Assembly: GCA_963777045.1 (NCBI GenBank) | Contig: CAVZPD010000007.1 | Location: forward strand, 25,616-89,615 | Reading direction: 5' to 3' | From: JAPSGM01 sp963777045 | Lineage (GTDB): Bacteria; Chloroflexota; Limnocylindria; QHBO01 | DNA length: 64,000 nucleotides | Shown: in pieces, positions 1 through 9,681 of the stretch | How positions within the stretch are numbered: position 1 is the first letter of the stretch | Layout: each line of letters opens with the position of its first letter | The notes under the pieces: generated by a model | Told to the model about the DNA's origin: nothing | Seen by the model: only the letters and a program-made list of their open reading frames with translations | Database searches by the model: none | Position numbers and translations under genes: made by a program

Positions 1-1449
<1,449 letters not shown>

Positions 1450-1507
1450 GGGCCGATAACGGACCGATAAGCCGCCGCCACCCGGTCGCGTGGCAAGATG
1501 TCTCATC

Positions 1508-2884
1508 GTGCCCGCCGTTCGTTCCGTCTTCGTCTGCCAGCAGTGCGGCTCCGAGTCGCCCAAGTGGTCGGGCCAGTGCCCGACCTGTGCCGCGTGGAAC
1601 ACCCTGGTCGAGACGGTCGTGGCCCGCGCACCTGCTCGCACGGCCAGGTCCCGTGCGCGGACCGCGATCCCGGTCGGCCCGGACGCGGTGACGCCGATCT
1701 CCGAGGTCACCAGCGCCGAGGCCGGCCGCCTCACCAGCGGGATCGGCGAGGTGGATCGGGTGCTTGGCGGAGGCTTCGTTCCCGGCTCGATCGTGCTCTT
1801 CGGCGGCGACCCGGGCATCGGCAAGTCGACGCTCCTGCTGCAGCTCGCCGCACGCCTCGCGGCCGCCGGCAGCTCGACCCTGTACGTCACCGGGGAGGAG
1901 TCGATCGCCCAGGTCCGCGGGCGGGCAGAGCGCGTCGACGGCGTGGTCGATGGGCTGGGTCTGCTGGCAACCACGGAGCTCGAGACGGCGATCGGGGCGA
2001 TCCAATCGGCTGACCCGGTGCTGGCCGTGGTCGACAGCGTGCAGACGCTCACCAGCGCCGAGCTGACCGGTCCATCGGGGAGCGTCGGGCAGGTGCGCGA
2101 GGTGGCGACCAGGTTGGCCGAGGTGGCGAAGGCCGGCCGGACCTGCGTGGCGTTGGTGGGACACGTGACGAAGGAGGGCACCGTGGCCGGGCCCCGTACC
2201 CTCGAGCACCTCGTCGACGCCGTCATCTACCTGGAGGGCGAGCGACTGGGGAGCACGCGCCTCGTCCGAGCTGCCAAGAACCGCTTCGGGTCGACCGACG
2301 AGGTCGGCGTGCTGGAGATGCGTGGCGATGGGCTGGTCGAAGTGGCGGACGCGAGCCGCTTCTTTCTCGAGTCGGAGCAGCCACCGGTCGCGGGCAGCGC
2401 GGTCACGATTGCGCTCGAAGGGTCCCGTCCCCTGGCCGTCGAGATCCAGGCGCTCGTCGCCAGAGCGGGGGCGGGATCGCCGCGGCGCGCCACCACCGGC
2501 GTCGACACCAACCGCGTCCTGATGCTGATCGCCGTCCTGGCGCGACATGCCGGCATCAACCTGACCGCGCACGACGTGTACGTGAACGTCGCCGGCGGCC
2601 TCCGCATCGAGGAGCCTGCCGCGGATCTCGCCATCGCTGCTGCGCTTGCCTCGAGCCTTCGTGAACGACCGGTCCGGGCGGGCACCGTCCTCGCCGGTGA
2701 ACTCTCGCTGGCGGGCAGAGTCCGGCATGCGGGGCGTGCGGAGCGTCGGCTCTCCGAGGCGCGTCGCATCGGCTTCGACCGCCTCGTCACCGGTCCGGGC
2801 CGCGAGCAGGGACCGCGCGCGGATGGGCTCGCGATCGCGCACGACCTGCGTGCGGCGCTGGCGATGGCGCTGGAGCCCGGCTGA
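1508..2884 (+). CDS. radA: RadA/Sms DNA repair ATPase
   Basis: DnaB-like branch-migration helicase acting in recombinational repair. The N-terminal zinc finger CQQCG...CPTC comes first. It is followed by a RecA-like core with Walker A GGDPGIGKST, the RadA-specific KNRFGS motif, and a Lon-protease-like C-terminal domain. The length, 458 aa, is normal for the family. Start choice: GTG at 1508 gives the usual short lead before the zinc finger. An in-frame GTG at 1490 would add six residues. No Shine-Dalgarno is visible before either, and a -10-like CAAGAT sits about 8 bases before 1508, so the message may be leaderless. It follows clpC by about 60 bases. Confidence 0.93.
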   Translation: MPAVRSVFVCQQCGSESPKWSGQCPTCAAWNTLVETVVARAPARTARSRARTAIPVGPDAVTPISEVTSAEAGRLTSGIGEVDRVLGGGFVPGSIVLFGGDPGIGKSTLLLQLAARLAAAGSSTLYVTGEESIAQVRGRAERVDGVVDGLGLLATTELETAIGAIQSADPVLAVVDSVQTLTSAELTGPSGSVGQVREVATRLAEVAKAGRTCVALVGHVTKEGTVAGPRTLEHLVDAVIYLEGERLGSTRLVRAAKNRFGSTDEVGVLEMRGDGLVEVADASRFFLESEQPPVAGSAVTIALEGSRPLAVEIQALVARAGAGSPRRATTGVDTNRVLMLIAVLARHAGINLTAHDVYVNVAGGLRIEEPAADLAIAAALASSLRERPVRAGTVLAGELSLAGRVRHAGRAERRLSEARRIGFDRLVTGPGREQGPRADGLAIAHDLRAALAMALEPG

Positions 2885-2904
2885 GTCAGCTCTCAGTCAA
2901 TCCA

Positions 2905-2933
2905 TTGTCCATGTCAGGGGCGCATGCTAAGGT
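2905..2933 (+). promoter_or_regulatory. Putative sigma-70-type promoter for the PIN/TRAM-ispDF-rlmB unit
   Basis: TTGTCC (2905-2910) and TAAGGT (2928-2933) are separated by 17 bases, with an extended-minus-10 TGC just before the second box. It lies in the 142-base gap after radA and would drive the three overlapping genes that follow. Both hexamers are imperfect. Confidence 0.4.
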
Positions 2934-3026
2934 GGCCGCCCCGAACGGGGAACGCGGCACCGGAATCATCGATTATCAGCTCATTCATCGGTCGCGGTAC
3001 GTTCTTCATATCGGTCTCATCGGTCC

Positions 3027-4136
3027 ATGACAAAGCTCATCCAGCTCCTGGGGGCTCTGCTTGGAACCTTCTTCGGGTTCGGGCTGGGACTCCTGATCCT
3101 CGAGCGCGCGCCGGCGGCCGTCAGCGCTCCGAATAAGCCTGCCTTCCTCATGGCGATGGTCGCGGCGTCACTGCTGTTCGGCTACCTCGCCATTCCGTAC
3201 ATCACCGTCTACCCGACCCGGTGGGCGGTGGGTCGCATCGCGGCGGCGGGAGCGGCCGAATACGCGCTCGGCGTCGGTGCGGTGGTGGTCGGCCTGCTGA
3301 TGGGGCTCCTGGTCGGCGTGCCGCTCTCTGCGCTGGGCGGCACCCTGGGCGCCATCCTGCCACCCCTGGCCGCCATCGTCCTCGCGCTGGCGATGCTCTG
3401 GACGACCCTGCTGAAGCGCGACGTCCTGATCCCCGCGATGTCGGGAATCGTCCCGGGCGGCCGGCGCGGCCAGCATCCCGACATGGTCGTCATCGACACC
3501 TCGGCGGTCATCGACGGACGGATCGTGGACATCGGCAGGACGGGCTTCATCCTCGGCACGCTCGTGATCCCGCGCTTCGTGCTGGACGAGCTCCAGCGCA
3601 TCGCCGACTCGCCCGACGCCATGCGGCGCAATCGGGGGCGACGCGGGCTGGAGATGCTGACGGCGCTGCAGAAGGACTCGGTCTCGCCGGTGGAGGTGAG
3701 CGAGGCGACCTACCCGGAGGTCGACGAGGTCGACGCCAAGCTGGTCGCCTTCGCGCGGGACACCGGGGCGGCCATCCTCACCAACGACTTCAACCTTAAC
3801 CGCGTTGCCGAGCTGCAGGGGATCCGCGTCCTGAACATCAACGAGCTGGCCAACGCGGTCAAGGCCGTGGTGCATCCCGGCGAAGAGATGTCGGTCAAGA
3901 TCATCCAGGAGGGCAAGGAGCCGGGCCAGGGGGTCGGCTACCTGGAGGACGGCACCATGATCGTGGTGGAGGGTGGGAGCGCCCACATGGAGCGCGAGAT
4001 CGCCATCTCGGTCACGCGGGTGCTCCAGACCGTGGCGGGCCGCATGATCTTCGCCCAACCACGCGACGGCCAGCTACGCGACGGCCAGCCACGCGATCCG
4101 GCGGTCGCCAGCTCGAGCGGCTCCCGGGACCGATGA
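3027..4136 (+). CDS. Membrane-anchored PIN/TRAM domain protein (YacL-like)
   Basis: Likely membrane-tethered ribonuclease or RNA-binding protein; the exact substrate is unknown. Four hydrophobic helices fill about residues 4-26, 38-58, 77-100 and 105-125. A PIN nuclease domain follows, starting VVIDTSAVIDGR with the first acidic residue at D157 and a later ILTNDFNLNRVA block. A TRAM domain covers about residues 285-345. This 4TM-PIN-TRAM layout is that of Bacillus YacL, which also sits between radA and ispD. The last 25 residues carry a short QLRDGQPRD-type repeat. The stop overlaps the ATG of ispDF by 4 bases. Length is 369 aa. Confidence 0.88.
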   Translation: MTKLIQLLGALLGTFFGFGLGLLILERAPAAVSAPNKPAFLMAMVAASLLFGYLAIPYITVYPTRWAVGRIAAAGAAEYALGVGAVVVGLLMGLLVGVPLSALGGTLGAILPPLAAIVLALAMLWTTLLKRDVLIPAMSGIVPGGRRGQHPDMVVIDTSAVIDGRIVDIGRTGFILGTLVIPRFVLDELQRIADSPDAMRRNRGRRGLEMLTALQKDSVSPVEVSEATYPEVDEVDAKLVAFARDTGAAILTNDFNLNRVAELQGIRVLNINELANAVKAVVHPGEEMSVKIIQEGKEPGQGVGYLEDGTMIVVEGGSAHMEREIAISVTRVLQTVAGRMIFAQPRDGQLRDGQPRDPAVASSSGSRDR

Positions 4137-5338
4137 GCTCGCCGATCGCCGGCGTGCTGGTCGCTGCCGGCCAGGGGCGCCGATTCGGGACGGAGAAGCT
4201 CTGGCTCGATTTCTGGGGCAGGCCCGTCTGGCGCTGGAGCCTGGATACCCTCCTCTCCCTGCCCGATATGAGCGTCCTGGTGGCGGTCGTGCCGGCTGGC
4301 GACGAGGAGCGCTTCCGCGCCGCCCTGCCGGAGGCGGGAGAGGAGCGGGTGCTCGTGGTCGCCGGGGGCGCAGAACGGACCGATTCGGTGGTGGCCGGGA
4401 TCAGCGCGCTGACGACGGCCGGGGTTGCCGAGGACACGCCCGTCCTGGTGCATGACGCCGCGCGTCCGGCTGCCAGCCCCGAGCTGATGGTCCGCGTGGT
4501 GGCGGCCGTTCGGGCGGGCACCGGCGCCGTGCCGCTGGTGCCGGTCGCAGATTCGCTCAAGACGCTCGACGCCGGCCGCATGGTGACGGGCAGCGTCGAC
4601 CGGGATGCCGTGATGGCCGCCCAGACCCCGCAGGGGGCCACGCTTCGGCAGCTGCGCGCCGCGCTGGAGGAGACCCACGCCTGGGGCCGCCCGGCGACGG
4701 ACGAGGCGGCGGCAATGCGCGCCGGCGGCATCCCGGTCCGCGCAGTGGACGGCGAGCTGACGAACCGCAAGCTGACGGAGCCCGGCGACGAGGCAATGCT
4801 GCGCGCCGTCCTGGCGGCCTGGTCCCACCAGCTCACGGCCCCGGCGATAGCCGAGGGCCTGCGGGCGGGGGTCGGATTCGATGCGCACCGCCTCGAGGCC
4901 GGCCGGCCTATGCGCCTTGCAGGCCTCGACTGGCCCGGCGAGGTCGCCGGCCTGGCGGGACATTCCGACGGCGACGCCGCGCTGCACGCGGTGATCGATG
5001 CGCTGCTCGGCGCCGCCGGCCTCGGCGACGTGGGGACGCTCTTCGCGCCGGATGACCAGCGCTGGGCGGATGCCGACTCGGCCGAGCTGCTCAGGCTCAC
5101 CGTCGAGCACCTCGCCGCGGCCGGCTGGCGACCGATAAGCGTCGACCTGGTGGTGGCGGCTCGCCGGCCCCCCATCGCCCCGCGACGCGACGAGGTGGCG
5201 GGACGGGTCGCCTCGCTCTGTGGGCTGGAGCCCGCCGCGGTGAGCGTGAAGGGGACGACCTCCGACGGCCTCGGCTTCGCCGGCGCAGCGGGGGTGGCCG
5301 CCTTTGCCGTGGCGAGCGTGGCGGCCGCTCGCGGGTGA
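4133..5338 (+). CDS. ispDF: Bifunctional IspDF: MEP cytidylyltransferase / MECDP synthase
   Basis: Two steps of the non-mevalonate isoprenoid pathway in one polypeptide of 401 aa: IspD makes CDP-methylerythritol from MEP and CTP, and IspF makes the cyclic diphosphate. The IspD half (about residues 1-230) opens with VLVAAGQGRRFG and has AAQTPQG. The IspF half (about 243-398) has the metal-binding GFDAHRL and GHSDGDA motifs and the closing KGTTSDGLGF. It is joined by 4-base ATGA/GTGA overlaps to the PIN/TRAM gene and to rlmB. The fusion is known in several phyla; Bacillus has the two genes separate and adjacent. Confidence 0.95.
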   Translation: MSSPIAGVLVAAGQGRRFGTEKLWLDFWGRPVWRWSLDTLLSLPDMSVLVAVVPAGDEERFRAALPEAGEERVLVVAGGAERTDSVVAGISALTTAGVAEDTPVLVHDAARPAASPELMVRVVAAVRAGTGAVPLVPVADSLKTLDAGRMVTGSVDRDAVMAAQTPQGATLRQLRAALEETHAWGRPATDEAAAMRAGGIPVRAVDGELTNRKLTEPGDEAMLRAVLAAWSHQLTAPAIAEGLRAGVGFDAHRLEAGRPMRLAGLDWPGEVAGLAGHSDGDAALHAVIDALLGAAGLGDVGTLFAPDDQRWADADSAELLRLTVEHLAAAGWRPISVDLVVAARRPPIAPRRDEVAGRVASLCGLEPAAVSVKGTTSDGLGFAGAAGVAAFAVASVAAARG

Positions 5339-6075
5339 GCGACTGGATCGGGGGACGTCGGCCGGTGGCCGAGGCGCTGGCAGCCGGCCGCCAGGCACAT
5401 CGGCTGGTCCTCTCGGAGAGCATCCGTCCGAATCCGGAGCTCAAGGCGATTCTCGCGGCGGCGCGTCATGCATCGGTGCCGGTGGAGGAGATGCCCGGAG
5501 ACCGGTTGGCGCGCCTGGCCGGGTTCGACGGGCACCAGGGCATCCTGCTCGAGGTGGAGGCGCGACGCTGGGCCGACCTCGCCGAGATGCTGGCCCACGC
5601 GGCCTCCGCCGGCCGCGACCCACTGCTGCTCGTGCTGGAGCACCTGCAGGATCCCGTGAACTTCGGTGCGCTGCTGCGCTCCGCCGAGGCGGCCGGTGTC
5701 GATGGCGTGATCTTCCCCGAGCGGGGAGCCGCACCGCTCTCCGCAAGCGCCGTGAAGGCCAGCGCCGGGGCCAGCGAGCACCTCCTCATGGCACAGGTGA
5801 GCAGCCTGGGCGAGACGCTCCACGAGCTTAAGGAGCGCGGGCTCTGGCTCGTCGCGGCAGACCAGGATGCACCAGCCCTCGCCTGGGAGGCGAACCTGTC
5901 CGGACCGGTGGCGGTCATCGTCGGCAGCGAGGGGAGCGGCCTCTCCGGGGCGATGCGCCGCCGCTGCGACCTCCTGGTCCGCTTCCCGATGTCCGGTCGC
6001 GTCGCCTCGCTCAACGCCGGCGTTGCCGGCGCGCTGCTGCTCTTCGAGGTGGTGCGGCAGCGCGGCTCGGCCTGA
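5335..6075 (+). CDS. rlmB: TrmH/SpoU-family 23S rRNA 2'-O-methyltransferase (RlmB-like)
   Basis: SAM-dependent 2'-O-ribose methyltransferase, most likely acting on 23S rRNA. An N-terminal substrate-binding domain (about residues 1-80, IGGRRPVAEAL) precedes the SPOUT domain. The three SpoU motifs are visible: DPVNFGALLRSAEAAGVDGV, the SAM-knot VGSEGSGL, and FPMSGRVASLNAGVAGALL. The GTG start overlaps the ispDF stop by four bases, so translation is probably coupled. The usual SLNVSVA reads SLNAGVA here. Length, 246 aa, is typical. RlmB is preferred over TrmH because of the N domain and gene context, but the exact target base is inferred. Confidence 0.9.
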   Translation: MSDWIGGRRPVAEALAAGRQAHRLVLSESIRPNPELKAILAAARHASVPVEEMPGDRLARLAGFDGHQGILLEVEARRWADLAEMLAHAASAGRDPLLLVLEHLQDPVNFGALLRSAEAAGVDGVIFPERGAAPLSASAVKASAGASEHLLMAQVSSLGETLHELKERGLWLVAADQDAPALAWEANLSGPVAVIVGSEGSGLSGAMRRRCDLLVRFPMSGRVASLNAGVAGALLLFEVVRQRGSA

Positions 6076-6082
6076 GCTTTCG

Positions 6083-7060
6083 CTAGGCGCCGGGTTGGGT
6101 CAGCCTCCGACCGCCCAGCCAGTCGGCCTGGCGCACGCGCTCCACCGCGCTCTCCAGCAGTGGTTTGCCGGTGGCGAGGATGGGCACCAGCACCCATGTC
6201 CAGTAGTGGGCATGCAGGACCGGCACTGCAGCGAGGCAGGCCAGGACGGCAAGCAGCAGGCTGGCACGGAGCGCGGCGACGACCGCGATCACGAACGCGA
6301 GTGCGTAGCCCACCACTGCCGGCGCACCGAAGCTGGCGAGTCCTACGGCCAGCGGCCCGGGCCGGGCGAGCTCGTTGAGACGCACCGTCACGAAATCGAC
6401 CAGTGCGTTGGGGTCCACCACCAGCGCGGCGCCGACGGTCAGGCCCGCCGCAACCAGGAGGCCCGTCGCAAGCCCGGACCAGTCGCGGCGGCCGACGAGC
6501 CACGCGAAGGCGAAGATCGGCGCGACCTTGAGCGCGGCCGCGATGCCGATCGCCGTTCCGGCGGCGCGCGGCCAGCGCGCAGCGACCGCCAGCAAGAGCA
6601 GCACGAGGCTGTTGATGTTGGCGAACATCACCGCGGACAGGAAGGGGATCGAGGTCAGCACTGCGCCGGCCATGACGAGGTCCCACGGCCGCCGCAGCCG
6701 GGGCCAGGCAAGCGCGAGACCCGCCAGGAGGGCGCCGAGCATGAGGATGCCCCACGGCAGGCGGCCCATCCCGGCGATGGGTGCGAGCAGTGCCATGGCG
6801 GGCGGCAGGTTGAAGTGGACGGGCCGGGCCGCCACGTGGGGCGCGAGCATGAGCGGGTCGTAGAGCGGGGCATTGCCCTGCACGGCCGGCAGCGCGGCCG
6901 CGTACCAGTCGGCGTCCCCGAACCAGTAGGAGTTGGCGATCGACGCAAGCCAGAGGGCCGTGGCCGCCAGCACGCCGACCGTCACGAAGCCGAGCGCTCG
7001 AGCAATCCGGTCGCCGCCAGGTCGCTCCTCCCTCACGCGAGCTCGCTCGCCATGCACCAC
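6083..7060 (-). CDS. Polytopic membrane glycosyltransferase-like protein (GT87/DUF2029-like)
   Basis: About 325 aa with roughly nine or ten hydrophobic helices. An early extracytoplasmic loop has the DADWYAA and YDPLMLAPH blocks typical of GT-C family (GT87, mannosyltransferase-like) enzymes that use polyprenyl-phosphate sugars. The donor and acceptor cannot be told from sequence. The start is uncertain: GTG at 7060, 7057 or 7036 all give sensible N termini and none has a clear ribosome binding site. It converges with rlmB with only 7 bases between stops, and its 5' end abuts the tRNA-Thr gene on the other strand. Confidence 0.65.
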   Translation of the reverse strand: MVHGERARVREERPGGDRIARALGFVTVGVLAATALWLASIANSYWFGDADWYAAALPAVQGNAPLYDPLMLAPHVAARPVHFNLPPAMALLAPIAGMGRLPWGILMLGALLAGLALAWPRLRRPWDLVMAGAVLTSIPFLSAVMFANINSLVLLLLAVAARWPRAAGTAIGIAAALKVAPIFAFAWLVGRRDWSGLATGLLVAAGLTVGAALVVDPNALVDFVTVRLNELARPGPLAVGLASFGAPAVVGYALAFVIAVVAALRASLLLAVLACLAAVPVLHAHYWTWVLVPILATGKPLLESAVERVRQADWLGGRRLTQPGA

Positions 7061-7130
7061 CGGCACGGGTCTCCTGTGAATGCAGCAGGATCGTCCCGGG
7101 GCCTCGAGCGGCTGCACGGTCCGGGACCGG

Positions 7131-7136
7131 TACAAT
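7131..7136 (+). promoter_or_regulatory. Possible -10 element of the tRNA-Thr(UGU) gene
   Basis: TACAAT ends 12 bases before the first base of the tRNA. No convincing -35 hexamer is visible at 16-18 bases upstream. Confidence 0.3.
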
Positions 7137-7148
7137 CGTACGATCCGG

Positions 7149-7223
7149 GCCGACGTAGCTCAACGGCAGAGCAGCGGTTTTGTAAACCGCCGGTTGTGGG
7201 TTCGATTCCCTCCGTCGGCTCCA
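7149..7223 (+). tRNA. tRNA-Thr (anticodon UGU)
   Basis: Acceptor arms GCCGACG (7149-7155) and CGTCGGC (7213-7219) pair fully. The anticodon stem GCGGT/ACCGC encloses the loop TTTGTAA, giving anticodon TGT. The T loop TTCGATT is present and CCA is encoded (7221-7223). Confidence 0.96.
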
Positions 7224-7235
7224 TCGATCCGCTTG

Positions 7236-7264
7236 TTGAGGGCAGGATCGGGGTTGGGTATACT
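7236..7264 (+). promoter_or_regulatory. Promoter of the tRNA-Tyr gene
   Basis: TTGAGG (7236-7241) and TATACT (7259-7264) are 17 bases apart. The tRNA starts 44 bases after the -10 box. The -10 hexamer is identical to that of the rpoB, rpsL and infA promoters in this window. Confidence 0.6.
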
Positions 7265-7307
7265 GCCGCTCCGATCGGCATCGCACCACGTGCCGATCGA
7301 TTCGTGT

Positions 7308-7393
7308 GGGTAGGTTGAGCAGGTGGTGAGCTCCGCTGACTGTAGATCAGCCGTCTTTCGACTGTGGGGGTTCGATTCCCTCCCTGCCCACCA
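7308..7393 (+). tRNA. tRNA-Tyr (anticodon GUA)
   Basis: Class II tRNA with a long variable arm. Acceptor GGGTAGG (7308-7314) pairs with CCTGCCC (7383-7389), with one G-U. D stem is GAGC/GCTC. Anticodon stem GCTGA/TCAGC with loop CTGTAGA gives GTA. Discriminator A and encoded CCA are present. Confidence 0.96.
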
Positions 7394-7415
7394 GACAACC
7401 GCGATCCCGACATCG

Positions 7416-7491
7416 GCCCACGTAGCTCAGTAGGCAGAGCACTTCCTTGGTAAGGAAGAGGTCTCCGGTTCGAGCCCGGACGTGGGCTCCA
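7416..7491 (+). tRNA. tRNA-Thr (anticodon GGU)
   Basis: Acceptor GCCCACG (7416-7422) pairs with CGTGGGC (7481-7487). Anticodon stem CTTCC/GGAAG with loop TTGGTAA gives anticodon GGT. CCA is encoded at 7489-7491. This is the second threonine tRNA in 350 bases, flanking tRNA-Tyr. Confidence 0.96.
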
Positions 7492-7583
7492 TTTCTCCGG
7501 TCCGCCGGCGGTCGGCCTCCCTCGATCCACGCCGGAATGGTCCATCGCCCGGGTGAAACCTTTCGGGCCTGATCTGTCTCGAA

Positions 7584-7599
7584 ACTGACGTACGTCAGT
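7584..7599. promoter_or_regulatory. Perfect 16-bp palindrome, probable operator
   Basis: ACTGACGTACGTCAGT is fully self-complementary and lies 22 bases before the start of the small exported protein. It resembles operators of TetR-family repressors, which often carry TGACGTACGTCA-like cores. No TetR gene is adjacent, so the regulator is unknown. Confidence 0.55.
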
Positions 7600-7621
7600 C
7601 AACAGATGTGAAAGGACCCCG

Positions 7622-8065
7622 ATGAACCGATTGACCATGTCCGGGACGGCGCTCGTCCTGGCGGCAACCGTGCTCACCGGCGGCACGCTGGTCTCCGTTG
7701 CCCTCGCCGCCACCACCGCAACACACGCCAGGCCGACGACTGCGGCAGCTGTCGCGGGCGTGAGCGATGCTGAACTGCGCGCAGCCCGTGCCGTCGCCGT
7801 CCCCGCGGCGGCCGACGCCCTCGACCTTTCGACGCGCGAACTCCGCGATCGGCTGCATGCCGGCAGGAGCCTGAAGCAGATCGCCGATGCGCGGGGGATC
7901 GGCTACGGGATCATTGCGCGGGCCGTGAAAGAAGCCACCGCCGCGGAGGTCGACGCGGAACTTGGCGGGCGCCGCGCGGAGCAGGTGGCTGCGGTCGTGG
8001 CGGGTTGGATCGACGCTGGGGGCCAGCCCGATGCGGAGCTGCTCGCCGGCGAGGGCAACGATTGA
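7622..8065 (+). CDS. Small exported helical protein of unknown function
   Basis: 147 aa. Residues 1-30 form a signal peptide: basic start, hydrophobic core ALVLAATVLTGGTLVSVALA, then an AxA-like cleavage region. The mature part is Ala-rich and helical. It contains a block around residues 68-95 (LDLSTRELRDRLHAGRSLKQ and the IADARGI that follows) of a kind seen repeatedly in exported proteins of GC-rich bacteria. No catalytic motif is visible. ATG 7622 has the purine-rich GAAAGGA just upstream. The 16-bp palindrome before it suggests the gene is under repressor control. It is probably monocistronic. Confidence 0.7.
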   Translation: MNRLTMSGTALVLAATVLTGGTLVSVALAATTATHARPTTAAAVAGVSDAELRAARAVAVPAAADALDLSTRELRDRLHAGRSLKQIADARGIGYGIIARAVKEATAAEVDAELGGRRAEQVAAVVAGWIDAGGQPDAELLAGEGND

Positions 8066-8111
8066 CCGCCGGCGCCGGCAAGGCCGCATAGATCGTTTCT
8101 TGACCAAGAAT

Positions 8112-8127
8112 TCCACAGGATTGTGGA
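8112..8127. repeat. Short inverted repeat TCCACA-4-TGTGGA
   Basis: A perfect 6-bp inverted repeat with a GGAT loop in the 215-base gap between the exported protein and the membrane protein. A few bases upstream is TTGACC (8100-8105). A direct repeat GCATCGTT-GCATCGTT follows near 8248. Any role is unknown. Confidence 0.4.
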
Positions 8128-8280
8128 TGGTTGCGACGCATCGCCCGGTTGGCTCAAGATGTGCCCGCCGCTACTCCCCAATCCGGGGCAAATCTGTGAC
8201 CTGCTCGCACGTCGCGAGCGTTCGATGCCGCACCCCGGATGCACCTGCATCGTTGCATCGTTGGAGGGCCGTGACGCGCC

Positions 8281-9351
8281 GTGGACCCGAATGTCGTTCT
8301 CCCGTTCAGCTCGTCGTTCCTGTCCCTCGTCTTCGCCGTCATGGTGGGGGATCAGTGGCTGCGGCGACGGCAGCCGTACCAGCTGGTCTGGACGGTCGGG
8401 CTGCTCTGGTATGGCATCAGTGCGGGGACCGAGTTCCTGGGAGGAGCCTTCGGCTGGAACGAGCCGCTCTACCGCACCTGGTACCTGATCGGCGCCTTTG
8501 GGGTTGCCGCCTACCTCGGCCTGGGGACCGTCTACCTGCTGCGCAGCACCCGTTTCGGCTACTTCGTGGCGTTCAGCGTCTTCGCCGGCGGCCTCTTCTC
8601 GATCCTGTCGGCCCTGGCCCGCGCCAAGGAGGGTGATCCGGCCTCGGCCGCTGCGGTGGCGAGCGTGGTGGCCTTCGCGACCGCCTCGGCCGTTGCGATC
8701 GTGGTCGCGACGCGCATCCGGCGGCAGCTCGCCGCGCCCGTGACCGCCACGGTGCTGGTGGTCGCCTCGGCGATCGTCGCGGTGCTCTGCTTCAGCGTCC
8801 CTGTCGCGGCGCCGGGCTACGCCCTCGATCCGCAGACCGGCGTGCCCGTCGGCCTCGCCCTGCCGTCCGACCTGCGCATCGTGACGCCGCCGTTCAACAT
8901 TGCCGGGGCCTTCGCCCTCGTCTTCGGCGCGGTCTACAGCGCCTACATCTTCATGCCCAAGCGGCGGGTTCTGCGCTTCGAGGGCGGACCGCCCATCATC
9001 GGCGCCGTGGTTCGTGCGGCGGTCGTGACGGTCAACTTCTTCGCGTCTGCCCCGGGTGCCATCCGCGCCCTGGTCGGGGGCCGGCTCAACTCGCGGGTGC
9101 CGGCGACGCTCCTCATTGCGCTCGGTGGCTTCATACCCGGCTGGACGAGCGGGCTGAACCGTTTCGGAATCACCTGGTCGTTCTACCTCGGCGAGTTCCT
9201 GGGCGTGCTGTTCATCTTCCTGGGCTTCCTCGTCAGCATCGAGGTCTTCAGCGACATCCGGCTGCCGTTCACCCGGATCGTGCTGGCCCGTCGCGGTGGC
9301 CGGGCGCAGTCGGAGCCGATGGAGATGGAGGCGGAGCGCAGCCATCCCTGA
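8281..9351 (+). CDS. Polytopic membrane protein, function unknown
   Basis: 356 aa with eight or nine predicted hydrophobic helices, at about residues 4-22, 37-57, 68-90, 96-117, 120-145, 152-175, 203-225, 276-293 and 301-322. A basic loop with PKRRVLR lies near 228. I recognise no enzyme motif. The GTG start at 8281 has GGAGGG 13 bases upstream. The C terminus is short, charged and probably cytoplasmic. It stands alone between the tRNA cluster and the rpmG promoter. Confidence 0.7.
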   Translation: MDPNVVLPFSSSFLSLVFAVMVGDQWLRRRQPYQLVWTVGLLWYGISAGTEFLGGAFGWNEPLYRTWYLIGAFGVAAYLGLGTVYLLRSTRFGYFVAFSVFAGGLFSILSALARAKEGDPASAAAVASVVAFATASAVAIVVATRIRRQLAAPVTATVLVVASAIVAVLCFSVPVAAPGYALDPQTGVPVGLALPSDLRIVTPPFNIAGAFALVFGAVYSAYIFMPKRRVLRFEGGPPIIGAVVRAAVVTVNFFASAPGAIRALVGGRLNSRVPATLLIALGGFIPGWTSGLNRFGITWSFYLGEFLGVLFIFLGFLVSIEVFSDIRLPFTRIVLARRGGRAQSEPMEMEAERSHP

Positions 9352-9372
9352 CCGGCTGGCCAGTGAGGCGCG

Positions 9373-9402
9373 TTGACACCCACGCCCCGAAACCCATAGA
9401 AT
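9373..9402 (+). promoter_or_regulatory. Strong promoter of the rpmG-trnW-secE-nusG-rplKA unit
   Basis: TTGACA (9373-9378), an 18-base spacer and TAGAAT (9397-9402). The -35 box is consensus. It lies about 90 bases before rpmG and is the only clear promoter before rplA. Confidence 0.7.
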
Positions 9403-9490
9403 CCACGGGCCTTCCCCCGGAGCTCCGGACCCTGGTTAAGCGTGGGCGGCGGATGGGGCAGCGAAGGCAGATGGACGTAAGGATTCAGAC

Positions 9491-9655
9491 GTGGCCAAGG
9501 CCGAGAACCGACCAGTGATCGCGCTGGCGTGCACCACCTGCAAGGAGCGCACGTACAGCACACGCAAGAACAAGCGAAACGACCCGGGGCGCATGGAGCT
9601 GAACAAGTTCTGCCCGCGCTGCCGACAGCACACGCTGCACCGGGAAACGAAGTAA
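9491..9655 (+). CDS. rpmG: 50S ribosomal protein L33
   Basis: 54-aa basic protein of the large subunit near the E site. It starts MAKAENRPVIALACTTC at a GTG. Two CxxC pairs (CTTC and CPRC) make it the zinc-binding (C+) form. The HRETK end is typical of L33. It is followed within 30 bases by tRNA-Trp and then secE, an order seen in many bacteria. Confidence 0.95.
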   Translation: MAKAENRPVIALACTTCKERTYSTRKNKRNDPGRMELNKFCPRCRQHTLHRETK

Positions 9656-9681
9656 CGACGGAGGGGGCTGGCGGCACTCGG

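Noticed and set aside
7033..7716. Minus-strand protein antisense to the tRNA cluster
   Set aside because: It covers three tRNA genes on the opposite strand, and the translation is typical antisense tRNA sequence.
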